DNA of 64,000 bases from JAPHTQ01 sp050302275. Its GTDB lineage: Bacteria > Pseudomonadota > Gammaproteobacteria > Thiohalomonadales > Thiohalomonadaceae. The stretch is taken from the NCBI GenBank assembly GCA_050302275.1, contig JBNLAT010000002.1, forward strand, positions 60,961 through 124,960, read 5' to 3'. Under the pieces are notes generated by a model. That model had not been told where the DNA came from, ran no database searches, and saw only the letters and a program-made list of their open reading frames with translations. Each line of letters begins with the position of its first letter. Positions within the stretch are counted from its first letter, which is position 1. This document shows, piece by piece, positions 45,551 to 54,231 of the stretch. The position numbers and the translations under genes are program-made.

Positions 45551-47164
45551 TTACATTCCCAATTCGGCAAAGAAGTCATGTCCCTTGTCATCGACAATGA
45601 CAAAGGCGGGGAAGTCTTTGACCTCAATGCGATAGACTGCCTCCATCCCCAGTTCCGGGAAGTCGATGACCTCTGATTTGGTGATGTTGTTCTCCGCCAG
45701 GATCGCTGCGGCACCACCAATGGAGCCAAGGTAAAAGCCGCCGTGGCGTTTGCATGACTCGGTGACCTGACGGCTGCGGTTGCCCTTGGCCAGCATGATC
45801 AGCGAACCACCATGTTTCTGGAACAATCCCACATAGCTGTCCATTCGTCCGGCGGTGGTGGGGCCGAATGATCCCGAGGCGTAACCTTCCGGGGTTTTGG
45901 CCGGTCCGGCGTAGTAGACGATGTGGTTCTTGAAGTAATCGGGTAGGTCCTCACCGCGATCCAGCATCTCTTTCAGTTTGGCATGGGCGATGTCGCGGGC
46001 GACGACGATAGGGCCGTTGAGCAGCAGCCGGGTCTTTATTGGATGTTGCGACAGCTCGGCACGTATCTCCTCCATCGGTCGGTTGAGGTCGAGATGGACG
46101 ACCTTATCCGACAGATCGGCGCTGCTCGGCTCCGGCAGGAAGCGTGCGGGGTTGTGTTCTAGCTGTTCCAGCCAGATGCCGTCCTTGTCGATACGGCCGA
46201 GGATGTTGCGGTCGGCGGAGCAGGAGACGCCGATGCCCACTGGGCAGGAGGCGCCATGGCGCGGCAGACGGATCACTCGCACGTCATGGGCGAAATATTT
46301 GCCGCCGAACTGGGCGCCGATCCCCAGCTCCCGGGTTAGCTGTAGTATCTGTTGTTCCAGTTCCCGATCGCGGAAGGCCTGGCCGTACTCGTTGCCCTGC
46401 TCGGGCAGGGTGTCGAGGTAGCGGGCAGAGGCGAGCTTGACCATCTTCAGGTTGGTTTCGGCGGAGGTACCGCCGATGACGATGGCCAGGTGATAGGGTG
46501 GGCAGGCTGATGTTCCAATCAGCGGCAGCTTCTCCCGCAGGAAGGCCATCATGCTTTCAGGGTTGAGCAGCGCCTTGGTCTGCTGGAACAGGAAGGTCTT
46601 GTTGGCCGAGCCGCCACCCTTGGTGATGAAAAGGAACTTGTAACTGTCGCCATCCACCGCTTCGATGTCGATCTGCGCAGGCAGGTTGGTGCCGGTGTTG
46701 GTCTCCTCATACATGGTCAGCGGTGCGATTTGCGAGTAACGCAGGTTGTCCTCAGCATAGGCGCGGAAGATGCCGCGGGAGATGGCCTCACGGTCATGAG
46801 TGCTCCATACCTGCTGTCCCTTCTTGGCCATGACGATAGCGGTACCGGTGTCCTGGCAGCCAGGCAGTACCATTCCGGCGGAGATATTGGCGTTCTTCAG
46901 CAACTCCATGGCGACGAAGCGGTCATTCTGGCTTGCCTCCGGGTCGTCGAGGATGTCGCTCAGCTGTTGCAGGTGACTGGCACGGTAGAGGTGGGAGACT
47001 TCGCGAATCGCGGTATCGGTCAACAGGATCAGCGCCTCGGGCGCAATCTTGAGTACTGTTTTCCCATCGAACTCAGCAACCGAAACATGCTCCGTCGAAA
47101 GCAGGCGGTAGTCGGTGTTATCGGCTGCCAGTGGCAGTGGATCAGTGTAGTGAAAATCGGCCAT
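45551..47164 (-). CDS. fumA: Class I fumarate hydratase (oxygen-sensitive, [4Fe-4S])
   Basis: 537 residues from the ATG at 47164; longer open frames upstream run into the preceding gene and lack family similarity. Interconverts fumarate and malate. Cluster cysteines are visible in LPGCQDTGTA, TSACPPYHLA and GVSCSADRN, and the C-terminal beta domain carries GPTTAGRMDSYV. It is last in the minus-strand series, 40 bp after the cyclase fusion gene. With mdh nearby it would run oxaloacetate-malate-fumarate, usable in the reductive direction. Confidence 0.96.
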   Translation of the reverse strand: MADFHYTDPLPLAADNTDYRLLSTEHVSVAEFDGKTVLKIAPEALILLTDTAIREVSHLYRASHLQQLSDILDDPEASQNDRFVAMELLKNANISAGMVLPGCQDTGTAIVMAKKGQQVWSTHDREAISRGIFRAYAEDNLRYSQIAPLTMYEETNTGTNLPAQIDIEAVDGDSYKFLFITKGGGSANKTFLFQQTKALLNPESMMAFLREKLPLIGTSACPPYHLAIVIGGTSAETNLKMVKLASARYLDTLPEQGNEYGQAFRDRELEQQILQLTRELGIGAQFGGKYFAHDVRVIRLPRHGASCPVGIGVSCSADRNILGRIDKDGIWLEQLEHNPARFLPEPSSADLSDKVVHLDLNRPMEEIRAELSQHPIKTRLLLNGPIVVARDIAHAKLKEMLDRGEDLPDYFKNHIVYYAGPAKTPEGYASGSFGPTTAGRMDSYVGLFQKHGGSLIMLAKGNRSRQVTESCKRHGGFYLGSIGGAAAILAENNITKSEVIDFPELGMEAVYRIEVKDFPAFVIVDDKGHDFFAELGM

Positions 47165-47204
47165 GCCGTGTCGTTGCTCCGTGCGAACAGGAAAGATGCA
47201 CAAA

Positions 47205-49913
47205 CTAGCGTTTTTTGCGCAACTGTTCCAGCAGCTCGGGTCGATGGAGGACTTCATAGAAGTGTCGGCCTTCGACAGATGGGCAGTCGATGACCTTGTA
47301 TTGTGGGTCGTAGATGTGAATAGGGGCCTTGCGGATCACCAGGCTCTGCTCATTACCGAGCAGGTCGACAAACCTGCCGGTGTATAGCTCACTTTCACTA
47401 ATCGCCGGGATGCCATTGTTAATCCGTTTCAGTTTTTGTTCTCCGGCAAGCCGTTTGAAGACACTCTCTTCAAGGTTGATACCATTGATGTTGTAGATCA
47501 GATCTTTCTGCGCCTTTTCACCATGACCGAGGGCAGTATCGGAGGGCTGGTAGACCTCGACAAAGGGGCTCTCGAAATGCTGCTGTGCACGCCAGTTGCG
47601 TACGCTCCAGGTCGAGGCGGAGAGGCGGTCGGCACGGTTGATTGCCGGAGAGATAGTGATGCGGTGCTGCTTGTCGAAAAGGTAGCGCGGTGCCCCCTGT
47701 TGAAAGGCAATACCAATGCCCAGCTCCAACTGTGGCAGACCGTAGACGGTGAGTTCTTTATTCTGTTTGGCGACAATTTGCAGGATGCGTGCAGCCAGCC
47801 CGCAGGAGCGGGCGGCGAGCATATGATCCTGATGGGGGCCGCCATACTCGTTGAGGATCAGGATGATCGCATCCCCCTCAATAAAGACTTTTTCCGCACC
47901 GTAATTCTCTATGACCTCATTAATCGGCAGGAAGAAATTCTGCTCGAAGTGAGTCGCTGGATTCAGTTCCAGCTCGGTCAGCTTTTCAGTGACTTCGGTG
48001 GAGCCGCGCAGATCTGCCTTGATGATGATATGCGAGAGAATCGGCGCGTTCGCAGTACGAATCTCCGAGGCGTGGAGAAACTCGTAGAGGGTATAGTTGG
48101 CGCGGGAGGTTTCTACCTCGTGTGTCTCCTGTAACAGACGGAGTTCGTTTGCTGCCTGCTGGTAGGTAAGGAGCAAGAGTAGGTCACGCCGATAACGGGC
48201 GAAGTCCTGCAGGAATGGCAGCAGATAGCGTTCCAGTAGTTTGGGATTCTGGTGGATGTCATGCCAGGCCCGGGCTACCCCTTCAGAAGGTGGTGGTGTC
48301 TGTGCACTGCGCAATACGTCACGCAGGCGTTGCTGGAACTCCTGTTTACTGGCATCCCGTGCCAGCAGGTTGAGCAGCAGAGCAGGAGAGATATCACTGG
48401 GATGCGCCTTGAGAATGCTTTTACACAGATAGGCAGCACAGATCCAGGGTGCCAGTCCGGCTTCAGTGAGTTGGCTGTGTAGCTTCAGCCACAATCGCTT
48501 CTGGAATTTTTTATGCTGGCGGAACTGGTGATAACGCTGCCACTCACCCTGCTGCAGACTTTTGTTGAGCTTGCGGGTACTCCAGCTTTGATCCAGCAGG
48601 ATGGCGATGTTGCCCGGGTGCATCAGCGCCGAGGGTTGTAGCAGGGTCTCCAGCGTCGCACTGCTGATGCTCGATGAGCTGATGGCGTGATAGATGTTGC
48701 CTTCATCCTCCGTCTCTTCGATCAACGGCAGGCAGTCCGCCAGCGCCTTTGTCAGGAAGGTATCAAGATTAATAAAACTGTTTGGGTCACTCTGCTGTTG
48801 ACCAAGCAATAGATAGTGTTCCATTTGCAGTTGTTCGTCGTGACTGTTGCCAGCCAGTAGCATCGGTGAATGCATGGCCTGTAGGGCGAACAGGGTCTTT
48901 TTATCGAACAGGGCGCGGATGCTTTTTTCCAATCCTTTACCGCGGCGGTTGAACAGTGTCTCCAGCAGGATTTGGTTGGTCAGCACGGTGATGTGGCTGC
49001 GGTGACGGAACAGCCATTCAACCAGTCGAGGTTGTTTAGCCTGGGCCTTGAGGCCACGAATGCCGTGAAGATTACCGTCTTCTTTGCTCTGTTTTACGAG
49101 CGACGAAACGGCACTGTTGACCTTTTCGTGGACGAATTTGAGTAGCGCCGTGATGAATAGATCGGGGAACTGTTTTTCGCCACTGTCACGTACCTTGCGC
49201 AGCGAGAAGGCCAGCAGTTCGTTGAAGGCGGTGCGTGCATTGGCGCTGTACTTTTCCGGAATCGTCGGGCGGGCTCGTCCCTGCTGTAACTGGGTGATGA
49301 CCTGGGGTAACAGATACTGCAGTAACTGGTTAACGCCTTCCTGAAAGTGGGGCGAGAGATGGACGTCGATATGGATGTTGTCGATACCCCGTGGAATGGG
49401 GGAGAAGTTGAGAGGGGCCAGATCGGGCGGGGCCAGTGTTACCCGGCTGCGCAAGCGTGACTGGCTGACCAGCAGGACATATATCAGCAGGGCAAAACTG
49501 CTGAGCAGTGCCAGGTCGGCAATCCCTGCATTGAGTGTAAAGGCATCGCCGAACTCGATGCTCAACGGGCTGTAGACATTGCCGCGTACGGTCAGGTCAA
49601 AGGCCTGGGAAATGATTCCGCCTCCGGCCACCTGCAGGGCGAGCAGGGTACGCAGAGTGGCAAAGTGGGACTGTATCGTTAGTTGGGTGATCAGCAGGTG
49701 AACCCCGATCAGACCTACCAGCAGCAGCAGTGTGCTGCTCTGGGAGAGTACGGCGGTGATCTCGACGGTGGTGAGAGGAGAGGCGCCTGCCAGCTTGAAG
49801 ATAAGACTGCCAAAGGCAATTTGCTGGGCTTCGATAAACCCCGGGGTACTGATGAGCCACTTGGATGCCTGATCCAGTAACAGGACGCTAAGAGCGAGCC
49901 AGGCGTAGCGCAT
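47205..49913 (-). CDS. LspA-like membrane domain fused to a class III nucleotide-cyclase-like domain
   Basis: 902 residues from an ATG with GGAGG upstream. Residues 1-155 resemble signal peptidase II: LLLDQASKWL near the start, then AFD (Asp106) and GIAD (Asp133) at the places of the two catalytic aspartates, although the Asn and Arg around the first are changed. About 450 mostly helical residues of no recognised family follow. Residues about 625-775 look like a class III cyclase domain: IIIKADLRGST and FIEGDAII supply both metal aspartates and INRADRL the transition-state Asn and Arg; the purine-selecting Lys position appears to be Phe. Between mdh and fumA. No such fusion is known to me; activity is unproven. 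Confidence 0.7.
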   Translation of the reverse strand: MRYAWLALSVLLLDQASKWLISTPGFIEAQQIAFGSLIFKLAGASPLTTVEITAVLSQSSTLLLLVGLIGVHLLITQLTIQSHFATLRTLLALQVAGGGIISQAFDLTVRGNVYSPLSIEFGDAFTLNAGIADLALLSSFALLIYVLLVSQSRLRSRVTLAPPDLAPLNFSPIPRGIDNIHIDVHLSPHFQEGVNQLLQYLLPQVITQLQQGRARPTIPEKYSANARTAFNELLAFSLRKVRDSGEKQFPDLFITALLKFVHEKVNSAVSSLVKQSKEDGNLHGIRGLKAQAKQPRLVEWLFRHRSHITVLTNQILLETLFNRRGKGLEKSIRALFDKKTLFALQAMHSPMLLAGNSHDEQLQMEHYLLLGQQQSDPNSFINLDTFLTKALADCLPLIEETEDEGNIYHAISSSSISSATLETLLQPSALMHPGNIAILLDQSWSTRKLNKSLQQGEWQRYHQFRQHKKFQKRLWLKLHSQLTEAGLAPWICAAYLCKSILKAHPSDISPALLLNLLARDASKQEFQQRLRDVLRSAQTPPPSEGVARAWHDIHQNPKLLERYLLPFLQDFARYRRDLLLLLTYQQAANELRLLQETHEVETSRANYTLYEFLHASEIRTANAPILSHIIIKADLRGSTEVTEKLTELELNPATHFEQNFFLPINEVIENYGAEKVFIEGDAIILILNEYGGPHQDHMLAARSCGLAARILQIVAKQNKELTVYGLPQLELGIGIAFQQGAPRYLFDKQHRITISPAINRADRLSASTWSVRNWRAQQHFESPFVEVYQPSDTALGHGEKAQKDLIYNINGINLEESVFKRLAGEQKLKRINNGIPAISESELYTGRFVDLLGNEQSLVIRKAPIHIYDPQYKVIDCPSVEGRHFYEVLHRPELLEQLRKKR

Positions 49914-49988
49914 ATTCAGCGGCCTCCTCCTGTGGTTGCCCAGGCGGAGCGTTGCGGCAATCCTTGCCAGCATCCAGTTCCATCTGTG

Positions 49989-50924
49989 TTACATCCCCGT
50001 CTGCCTGACACTCTGTAGAACGGCTTCCGCAGTCGTGGAGAGGGCTTGTTGTTCTTCCTCAGTGAGCTCGACCTGCAGCACACGTTCGACACCACCGGCG
50101 CCGATGACGCAGGGAACGCCAAGGAAATAACCATCCACGCCATATTCGCCCTGGCACAGGGCAGAAGAACTGATAACCCGTTTCTTGTCGCCCAGATAGG
50201 CCTCGATCATCTCAAGGATAGACGCAGCGGAACTGAAGAAGGCGCTACCGTTGCCCAGCAGCTGGACGATCTCGGTGCCTGCTTCCTTGGTACGAATGAC
50301 GATCTGTTCCAGTTGTTGTTCGCTCAGCAGATCGGTGATCGGGATGCCGGCAACACTGGCGGTGCGGATCAGCGGCACCATGGTTGGACCGTGACCACCC
50401 ATCACCATGCAGGAAACATCTTTGACCGACAGACCGGTCTCTTCAGCGATGTAATGCTGGAAGCGGCCGGTGTCGAGGGCGCCTGAAAGGCCGACGATCT
50501 GGTTATGCGGAAAACCGGAGACCTTGTGGAACACATAACTCATGGTATCCACCGGGTTGGTGGCGACGATGACAAAGGCCTGCGGGCAGTGCTGCTTAAT
50601 CTGCTGCGCCACATCCTGAATGATGCCAATGTTGATGTGCAGCAGGTCTTCGCGGGACATATTCGGTTTGCGCGGAACCCCGGCGGTGACGACAACGATC
50701 TCCGCATCGGCGATATCTTTATAATCGCTGGTGGTATTCAACTTAACGTCGATGCCGAGGTGCGGCATCAGGTGATCGATATCCAGCGCCTTGCCCTTCA
50801 CCGGGCCCAGGTGCTGCGGCAGATCCACCAAAGTGACATCACCCAGCTCGCGCTGGGTGACCATGAGTGTAAGGATGCTGCCAATCTGACCGCCGCCAAT
50901 GACGGCGATTCTTTTTCTTCTCAT
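49989..50924 (-). CDS. mdh: Malate dehydrogenase
   Basis: 311 residues of the LDH-like MDH group common in autotrophs. NAD loop GGGQIGS (10-16); GVPRKPNMSREDLL carries Arg85 and Arg91, and Arg85 marks malate rather than lactate specificity; Arg154 binds substrate and His178 (GGHGPT) is the proton relay. Reduces oxaloacetate to malate or the reverse. Its start overlaps the stop of the small Cys-rich gene by 4 bp, which ties it firmly to the rnf genes. Confidence 0.95.
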   Translation of the reverse strand: MRRKRIAVIGGGQIGSILTLMVTQRELGDVTLVDLPQHLGPVKGKALDIDHLMPHLGIDVKLNTTSDYKDIADAEIVVVTAGVPRKPNMSREDLLHINIGIIQDVAQQIKQHCPQAFVIVATNPVDTMSYVFHKVSGFPHNQIVGLSGALDTGRFQHYIAEETGLSVKDVSCMVMGGHGPTMVPLIRTASVAGIPITDLLSEQQLEQIVIRTKEAGTEIVQLLGNGSAFFSSAASILEMIEAYLGDKKRVISSSALCQGEYGVDGYFLGVPCVIGAGGVERVLQVELTEEEQQALSTTAEAVLQSVRQTGM

Positions 50925-51157
50925 TCGTGCTCTCCAACTTTTCCCCCAGGGTGCGAATGAGCTTCCCCGGAAATATTTTCTACCGCAATCGTTGTTGTGT
51001 TTGTTGCCGGCTTAGCTGCACACGCGCCACCCTGGCAGGCACCGCAGCCCGGCTTGTAATTCTCCCGCTGTGGGTCGACCCGTTTCAGCCAGAGTTGAAA
51101 CGCCATCCACACAGCGCAGAGCAGGGTGATGGCGGTAAGTGAAATCACGTATTCCAT
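50921..51157 (-). CDS. Small Cys-rich membrane protein, NqrM-like
   Basis: 78 residues: one N-terminal membrane helix (about 3-23), then a cysteine cluster GCGACQGGAC (Cys38, Cys41, Cys46 region) and a polar His-containing tail. It resembles in plan, not clearly in sequence, NqrM/DUF539, the factor needed to mature the membrane iron site of Na+-NQR. Rnf has the homologous site in RnfA/RnfE, and rnfA lies 15 bp upstream, so a similar maturation role is plausible but inferred. FeoB-associated Cys-rich proteins are another possible relation. Confidence 0.65.
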   Translation of the reverse strand: MEYVISLTAITLLCAVWMAFQLWLKRVDPQRENYKPGCGACQGGACAAKPATNTTTIAVENISGEAHSHPGGKVGEHE

Positions 51158-51172
51158 AGCGAGCCCGCTACT

Positions 51173-51754
51173 TTACGTGGAACTGAAGAGCCCGGCAAAT
51201 CCCATAAAGGCCATGGAGAGGATACCGGCGATGATGAGATTGAAGGCAGTGCCCCGAACCAGCGCCGGTACGTCGTTGATTTCGGTCTCCTCGCGGATGC
51301 CTGCCATCAGCACCATCGCCAGGGTGAAACCGGCTCCGGCGCCGAGGGCGAAGACCAGACCCTCCATCAGGCCGTAGCCGCGGTTGGTGGCGAAGATCGC
51401 CAGACCGAGGATAGCGCAGTTGGTAGTGATCAGCGGCAGGAAGATACCCAGCGACTGGAACAGCGCCGGGCTCAGTTTCTTGATCGCCATTTCGATGAAC
51501 TGCACCGTGCTGGCGATGACCACGATGAAGCTGATCAGGCGCAGGTAGGGGGCGTAGACCAGCACATAGGTGTTAAGCAGCCAGGCGCACAGGGCGGTGA
51601 TTACCAGTACGAAGGTGGTCGCCATACCGAGGCGGAACGAGGTCTCCAACCGGCCGGAGACACCGAGGAAGGGGCAGAGTCCAAGGAAATAGGCGAGTAC
51701 GAAGTTGTTGATCAACAGCGCGCTGATGAAGATCCAGATCAACTCTCCCATCAT
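51173..51754 (-). CDS. rnfA: Rnf complex subunit RnfA
   Basis: 193 residues, six membrane helices. The half-helix cysteines that hold the membrane Fe-S centre with RnfE are visible in GLCPFLGVS and TTNCAILG. Rnf couples electron transfer between ferredoxin and NAD(H) to Na+ or H+ movement. It overlaps rnfE by 4 bp. Confidence 0.96.
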   Translation of the reverse strand: MMGELIWIFISALLINNFVLAYFLGLCPFLGVSGRLETSFRLGMATTFVLVITALCAWLLNTYVLVYAPYLRLISFIVVIASTVQFIEMAIKKLSPALFQSLGIFLPLITTNCAILGLAIFATNRGYGLMEGLVFALGAGAGFTLAMVLMAGIREETEINDVPALVRGTAFNLIIAGILSMAFMGFAGLFSST

Positions 51755-52401
51755 GCGCCCCCTTCTTCGGCAGCGGCCACCTGAGCGAGGAAGGCTTTGC
51801 GTCGTTCACCGACCCAGTTAAACAGCAGCAGCAACAGACCGAGGGTGATGAAGCCGCCCGGCGGCAGGATCATGATCACCCATGGTTCGAAGTTGTCGCT
51901 GAACAGGCTGATACCAAACAGCTTGCCTTCGCCGAGGATCTCGCGCACCGCGCCGAGGGAGAAGAGGGCGAGGAGGAAACCGCCGGCCATGCCGATGGCA
52001 TCCATCACCGCAAATCGCACGCTGTGTTTGGAGGCGAAGGCCTCCTGGCGGCCGAGGATCATGCAGTTGGCGACGATCAGCGGGATGAAGGCGCCCAGTT
52101 CCTTGTGCACCTTGGGTACCAGAGCCAGCAGGGTGTAGTCGGCGACGGTGACGAAGGTGGCGATGATGATCACGTAGACCGAGATGCGCACCTGCTTGGG
52201 GATGATCGACTTCATCATCGACACCAGGAAGCTGGAACCGACCAGCACAAAGAAGGTGGCCAGACCCATGGCGATGGCGTTGACTGCCGAGTTGGTCACC
52301 GCCAGCATCGGGCACATGCCCAATACCTGGACGAAGACCGGGTTCTCGCGCCACAGGCCTTTCAGGAGTTCTTCGTAGGAGCTGGGTTTGTTAGCGGCCA
52401 T
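51751..52401 (-). CDS. rnfE: Rnf complex subunit RnfE
   Basis: 216 residues with six membrane helices, homologous to RnfA and inverted relative to it. Cysteines in LGMCPMLAVT and VANCMILGR match the shared Fe-S site. A polar C-terminal tail ends in AAAEEGGA. It overlaps rnfG by 11 bp. Confidence 0.96.
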   Translation of the reverse strand: MAANKPSSYEELLKGLWRENPVFVQVLGMCPMLAVTNSAVNAIAMGLATFFVLVGSSFLVSMMKSIIPKQVRISVYVIIIATFVTVADYTLLALVPKVHKELGAFIPLIVANCMILGRQEAFASKHSVRFAVMDAIGMAGGFLLALFSLGAVREILGEGKLFGISLFSDNFEPWVIMILPPGGFITLGLLLLLFNWVGERRKAFLAQVAAAEEGGA

Positions 52402-53041
52402 CGCTCACTCCTTCGGTCGGTGGGGTCAGCGGCAGGCGCGGGCGCCAGCGTGCGATGCCTTCGTTGATGATCCGCACCACTGCTTTGGAAGAGATGGTGG
52501 CGCCGGTGATGGCGTCGATCTCATTGGGCTTGGACTTGTGGCCCTTCTTCACCGCGACGATCTGCGGCTCGCTCGCCAGGTCGTTAAAGTTGGCGACGAA
52601 CTCTGCGTCCTTATAGATTTTGTCGCCCAGTCCCGGGGTCTCACGACTTTCCAGTATCCACATGCCTACCACCTTGCGACTGTCGGGCAGGTAGCCGAAC
52701 AACAGTTTCACCGTATCCTGGAAGCCCGGTCCATCGCTGGCGATGGCGTAGCCGATGAAGCGGTCCTTGTCGTCGTAACCGGCGTAGACGGTGTCGTCAC
52801 CATCCTTGCCGTTGTCGGCGATGACCAACTGCTCTCCGTCGTAGCGGAACTTGTGCATTTGGCTCACGCCGGGCAACACGCGGAACACCGCCTCGCGCAA
52901 CTCCTGCGCCTTGTTGGCGGTGATGGTCGGCAGGGTCGCGACGTAGATGCCGATGATGATCAGCCCGGAGAGGAAACCCGCCACTGCCAGCGAGGCGACC
53001 AGCCGGGTCGAGGTCGGCTCTTTCATGGTCAGTTCGCTCAT
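52391..53041 (-). CDS. rnfG: Rnf complex subunit RnfG (FMN-binding)
   Basis: 216 residues: one N-terminal membrane helix (about 11-33) and a periplasmic FMN-binding domain. The flavinylation motif reads DAITGATISSKAV, with the Thr of TGAT as covalent FMN site (attached by ApbE, not encoded in the window). Overlaps rnfD by 4 bp. Confidence 0.95.
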   Translation of the reverse strand: MSELTMKEPTSTRLVASLAVAGFLSGLIIIGIYVATLPTITANKAQELREAVFRVLPGVSQMHKFRYDGEQLVIADNGKDGDDTVYAGYDDKDRFIGYAIASDGPGFQDTVKLLFGYLPDSRKVVGMWILESRETPGLGDKIYKDAEFVANFNDLASEPQIVAVKKGHKSKPNEIDAITGATISSKAVVRIINEGIARWRPRLPLTPPTEGVSDGR

Positions 53042-54060
53042 GACGCCTTCCTCCCACGGCCAAACACCCTCGGTTGGGTGTAGCGGTCGATCAGCGGCGT
53101 GGCAGCATTCATCAGCAGGATCGCGTACATCATCCCCTCAGGGAAACCGCCGAAGACCCGAATCAGCACCACCAGCAGACCGACACCGATAGCGAAGATC
53201 CAGGCACCCTTTGGCGTGATCGGCGAGGTGACCGGGTCGGTGGCCATGTATATAGCCCCCAGCAGCATGCCACCGGAGAAGAGGGTAAAGAGCGGTGAGG
53301 GGTACTTGTCGGCGTCGATCCCAAACAGCACAGCGGAGAAGAGCGCCGCAGTGGCGAGAATGCCGACCGGGATGCGCCAGTCGAGATCGCGGCGCAGGAA
53401 CAGGTAGATCCCGCCGAGGATCAGCAGCATGGCGCTGGTCTCGCCCAGCGAGCCGCTGGCGTTGCCGATGAACAGCTCGCCCAGATCGCTGGCCTGGTGC
53501 TGGAATTTCATCATGTTCAGCGGGGTGGCGGCGGTAATCGCATCGTTGACCTCGCCATGCATGAAAGGCAGCGCCAGGTTGCTGGCGTGGATAGTGAAGA
53601 AGTTCGCCGGGCCGCTCTGCTGTACCCAGGTGGTCATGGCATTGGGGAAGGTCGCCAGCAGGAAGGCTCGACCCACCAGTGCCGGATTGAAGATGTTGCT
53701 GCCCAGGCCGCCCCAGATCAGCTTGCCCAGACCAATGCTCACGACGCCGCCGAGGAAGGCCATCCAAAGCGGGAAGCCCGGCGGCAGGGTCAGGCCCAGC
53801 AGCAGGCCGGTGAGGGCGGCGCTGTTGTCCTGAATGCGCAGTGTTCGTTCTTCTTTGGCAGTAAAGGCCCACTCGGTCCACATTGCCCCGGCGATACTCG
53901 CCAGTAGCACCAGCAATGCGGCGAGGCCGAAGTACCACAGAGAGGCGAGAGTGGCGGGCAGTAGCGCCAGCCAGACGTCGCGCATCGCCGCCGGGGTGGT
54001 CATGCCCTGGCGCAGCAGCGGTGCCGATTGGAGCAGCAATTTCGGGTCTTTATTACTCAT
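53038..54060 (-). CDS. rnfD: Rnf complex subunit RnfD (FMN-binding)
   Basis: 340 residues with about nine or ten membrane helices. The second covalent FMN site is the Thr in DAITAATPLNMMK. Segments SNIFNPALVGRAFL and MATDPVTSPITPKG are typical of NqrB/RnfD. A short palindromic element separates it from rnfC upstream. Confidence 0.96.
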   Translation of the reverse strand: MSNKDPKLLLQSAPLLRQGMTTPAAMRDVWLALLPATLASLWYFGLAALLVLLASIAGAMWTEWAFTAKEERTLRIQDNSAALTGLLLGLTLPPGFPLWMAFLGGVVSIGLGKLIWGGLGSNIFNPALVGRAFLLATFPNAMTTWVQQSGPANFFTIHASNLALPFMHGEVNDAITAATPLNMMKFQHQASDLGELFIGNASGSLGETSAMLLILGGIYLFLRRDLDWRIPVGILATAALFSAVLFGIDADKYPSPLFTLFSGGMLLGAIYMATDPVTSPITPKGAWIFAIGVGLLVVLIRVFGGFPEGMMYAILLMNAATPLIDRYTQPRVFGRGRKAS

Positions 54061-54068
54061 GATTTAAA

Positions 54069-54231
54069 AACGATCTCACCGCAGAGACGCAGAGGACGCA
54101 AAGTAAAAGCTATGCGGTTCATGTTTCGTCGGAACTGATATACCACCTCAAAGTTGAAAGCTTCCCTATAACAGGTGAGTAGCTCTGGAAAACCTTTGCG
54201 CTCTTTGCGCCTTTGCGGTGAAAAGATCATT
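54069..54231. repeat. MITE-like inverted-repeat element between rnfC and rnfD
   Basis: Terminal arms of about 35 bp are inverted and imperfect: left (54069-54103) with GATCTCACCGCAGAGACGCA, right (54194-54231) with its near reverse complement (CTTTGCGGTGAAAAGATCAT). About 90 bp of unrecognised sequence lie between. This purine-patterned GCAGAGACGCAGAGG type of repeat is common in many bacterial genomes. The rnfC stop codon lies inside the right arm. Confidence 0.75.

Noticed and set aside
47205..49913. Cyclic-nucleotide defence system (CBASS or Pycsar type)
   Set aside because: A cyclase-like domain is present, but no effector gene (TIR, TM-cyclic-nucleotide-binding, nuclease or phospholipase) is adjacent; neighbours are metabolic genes.
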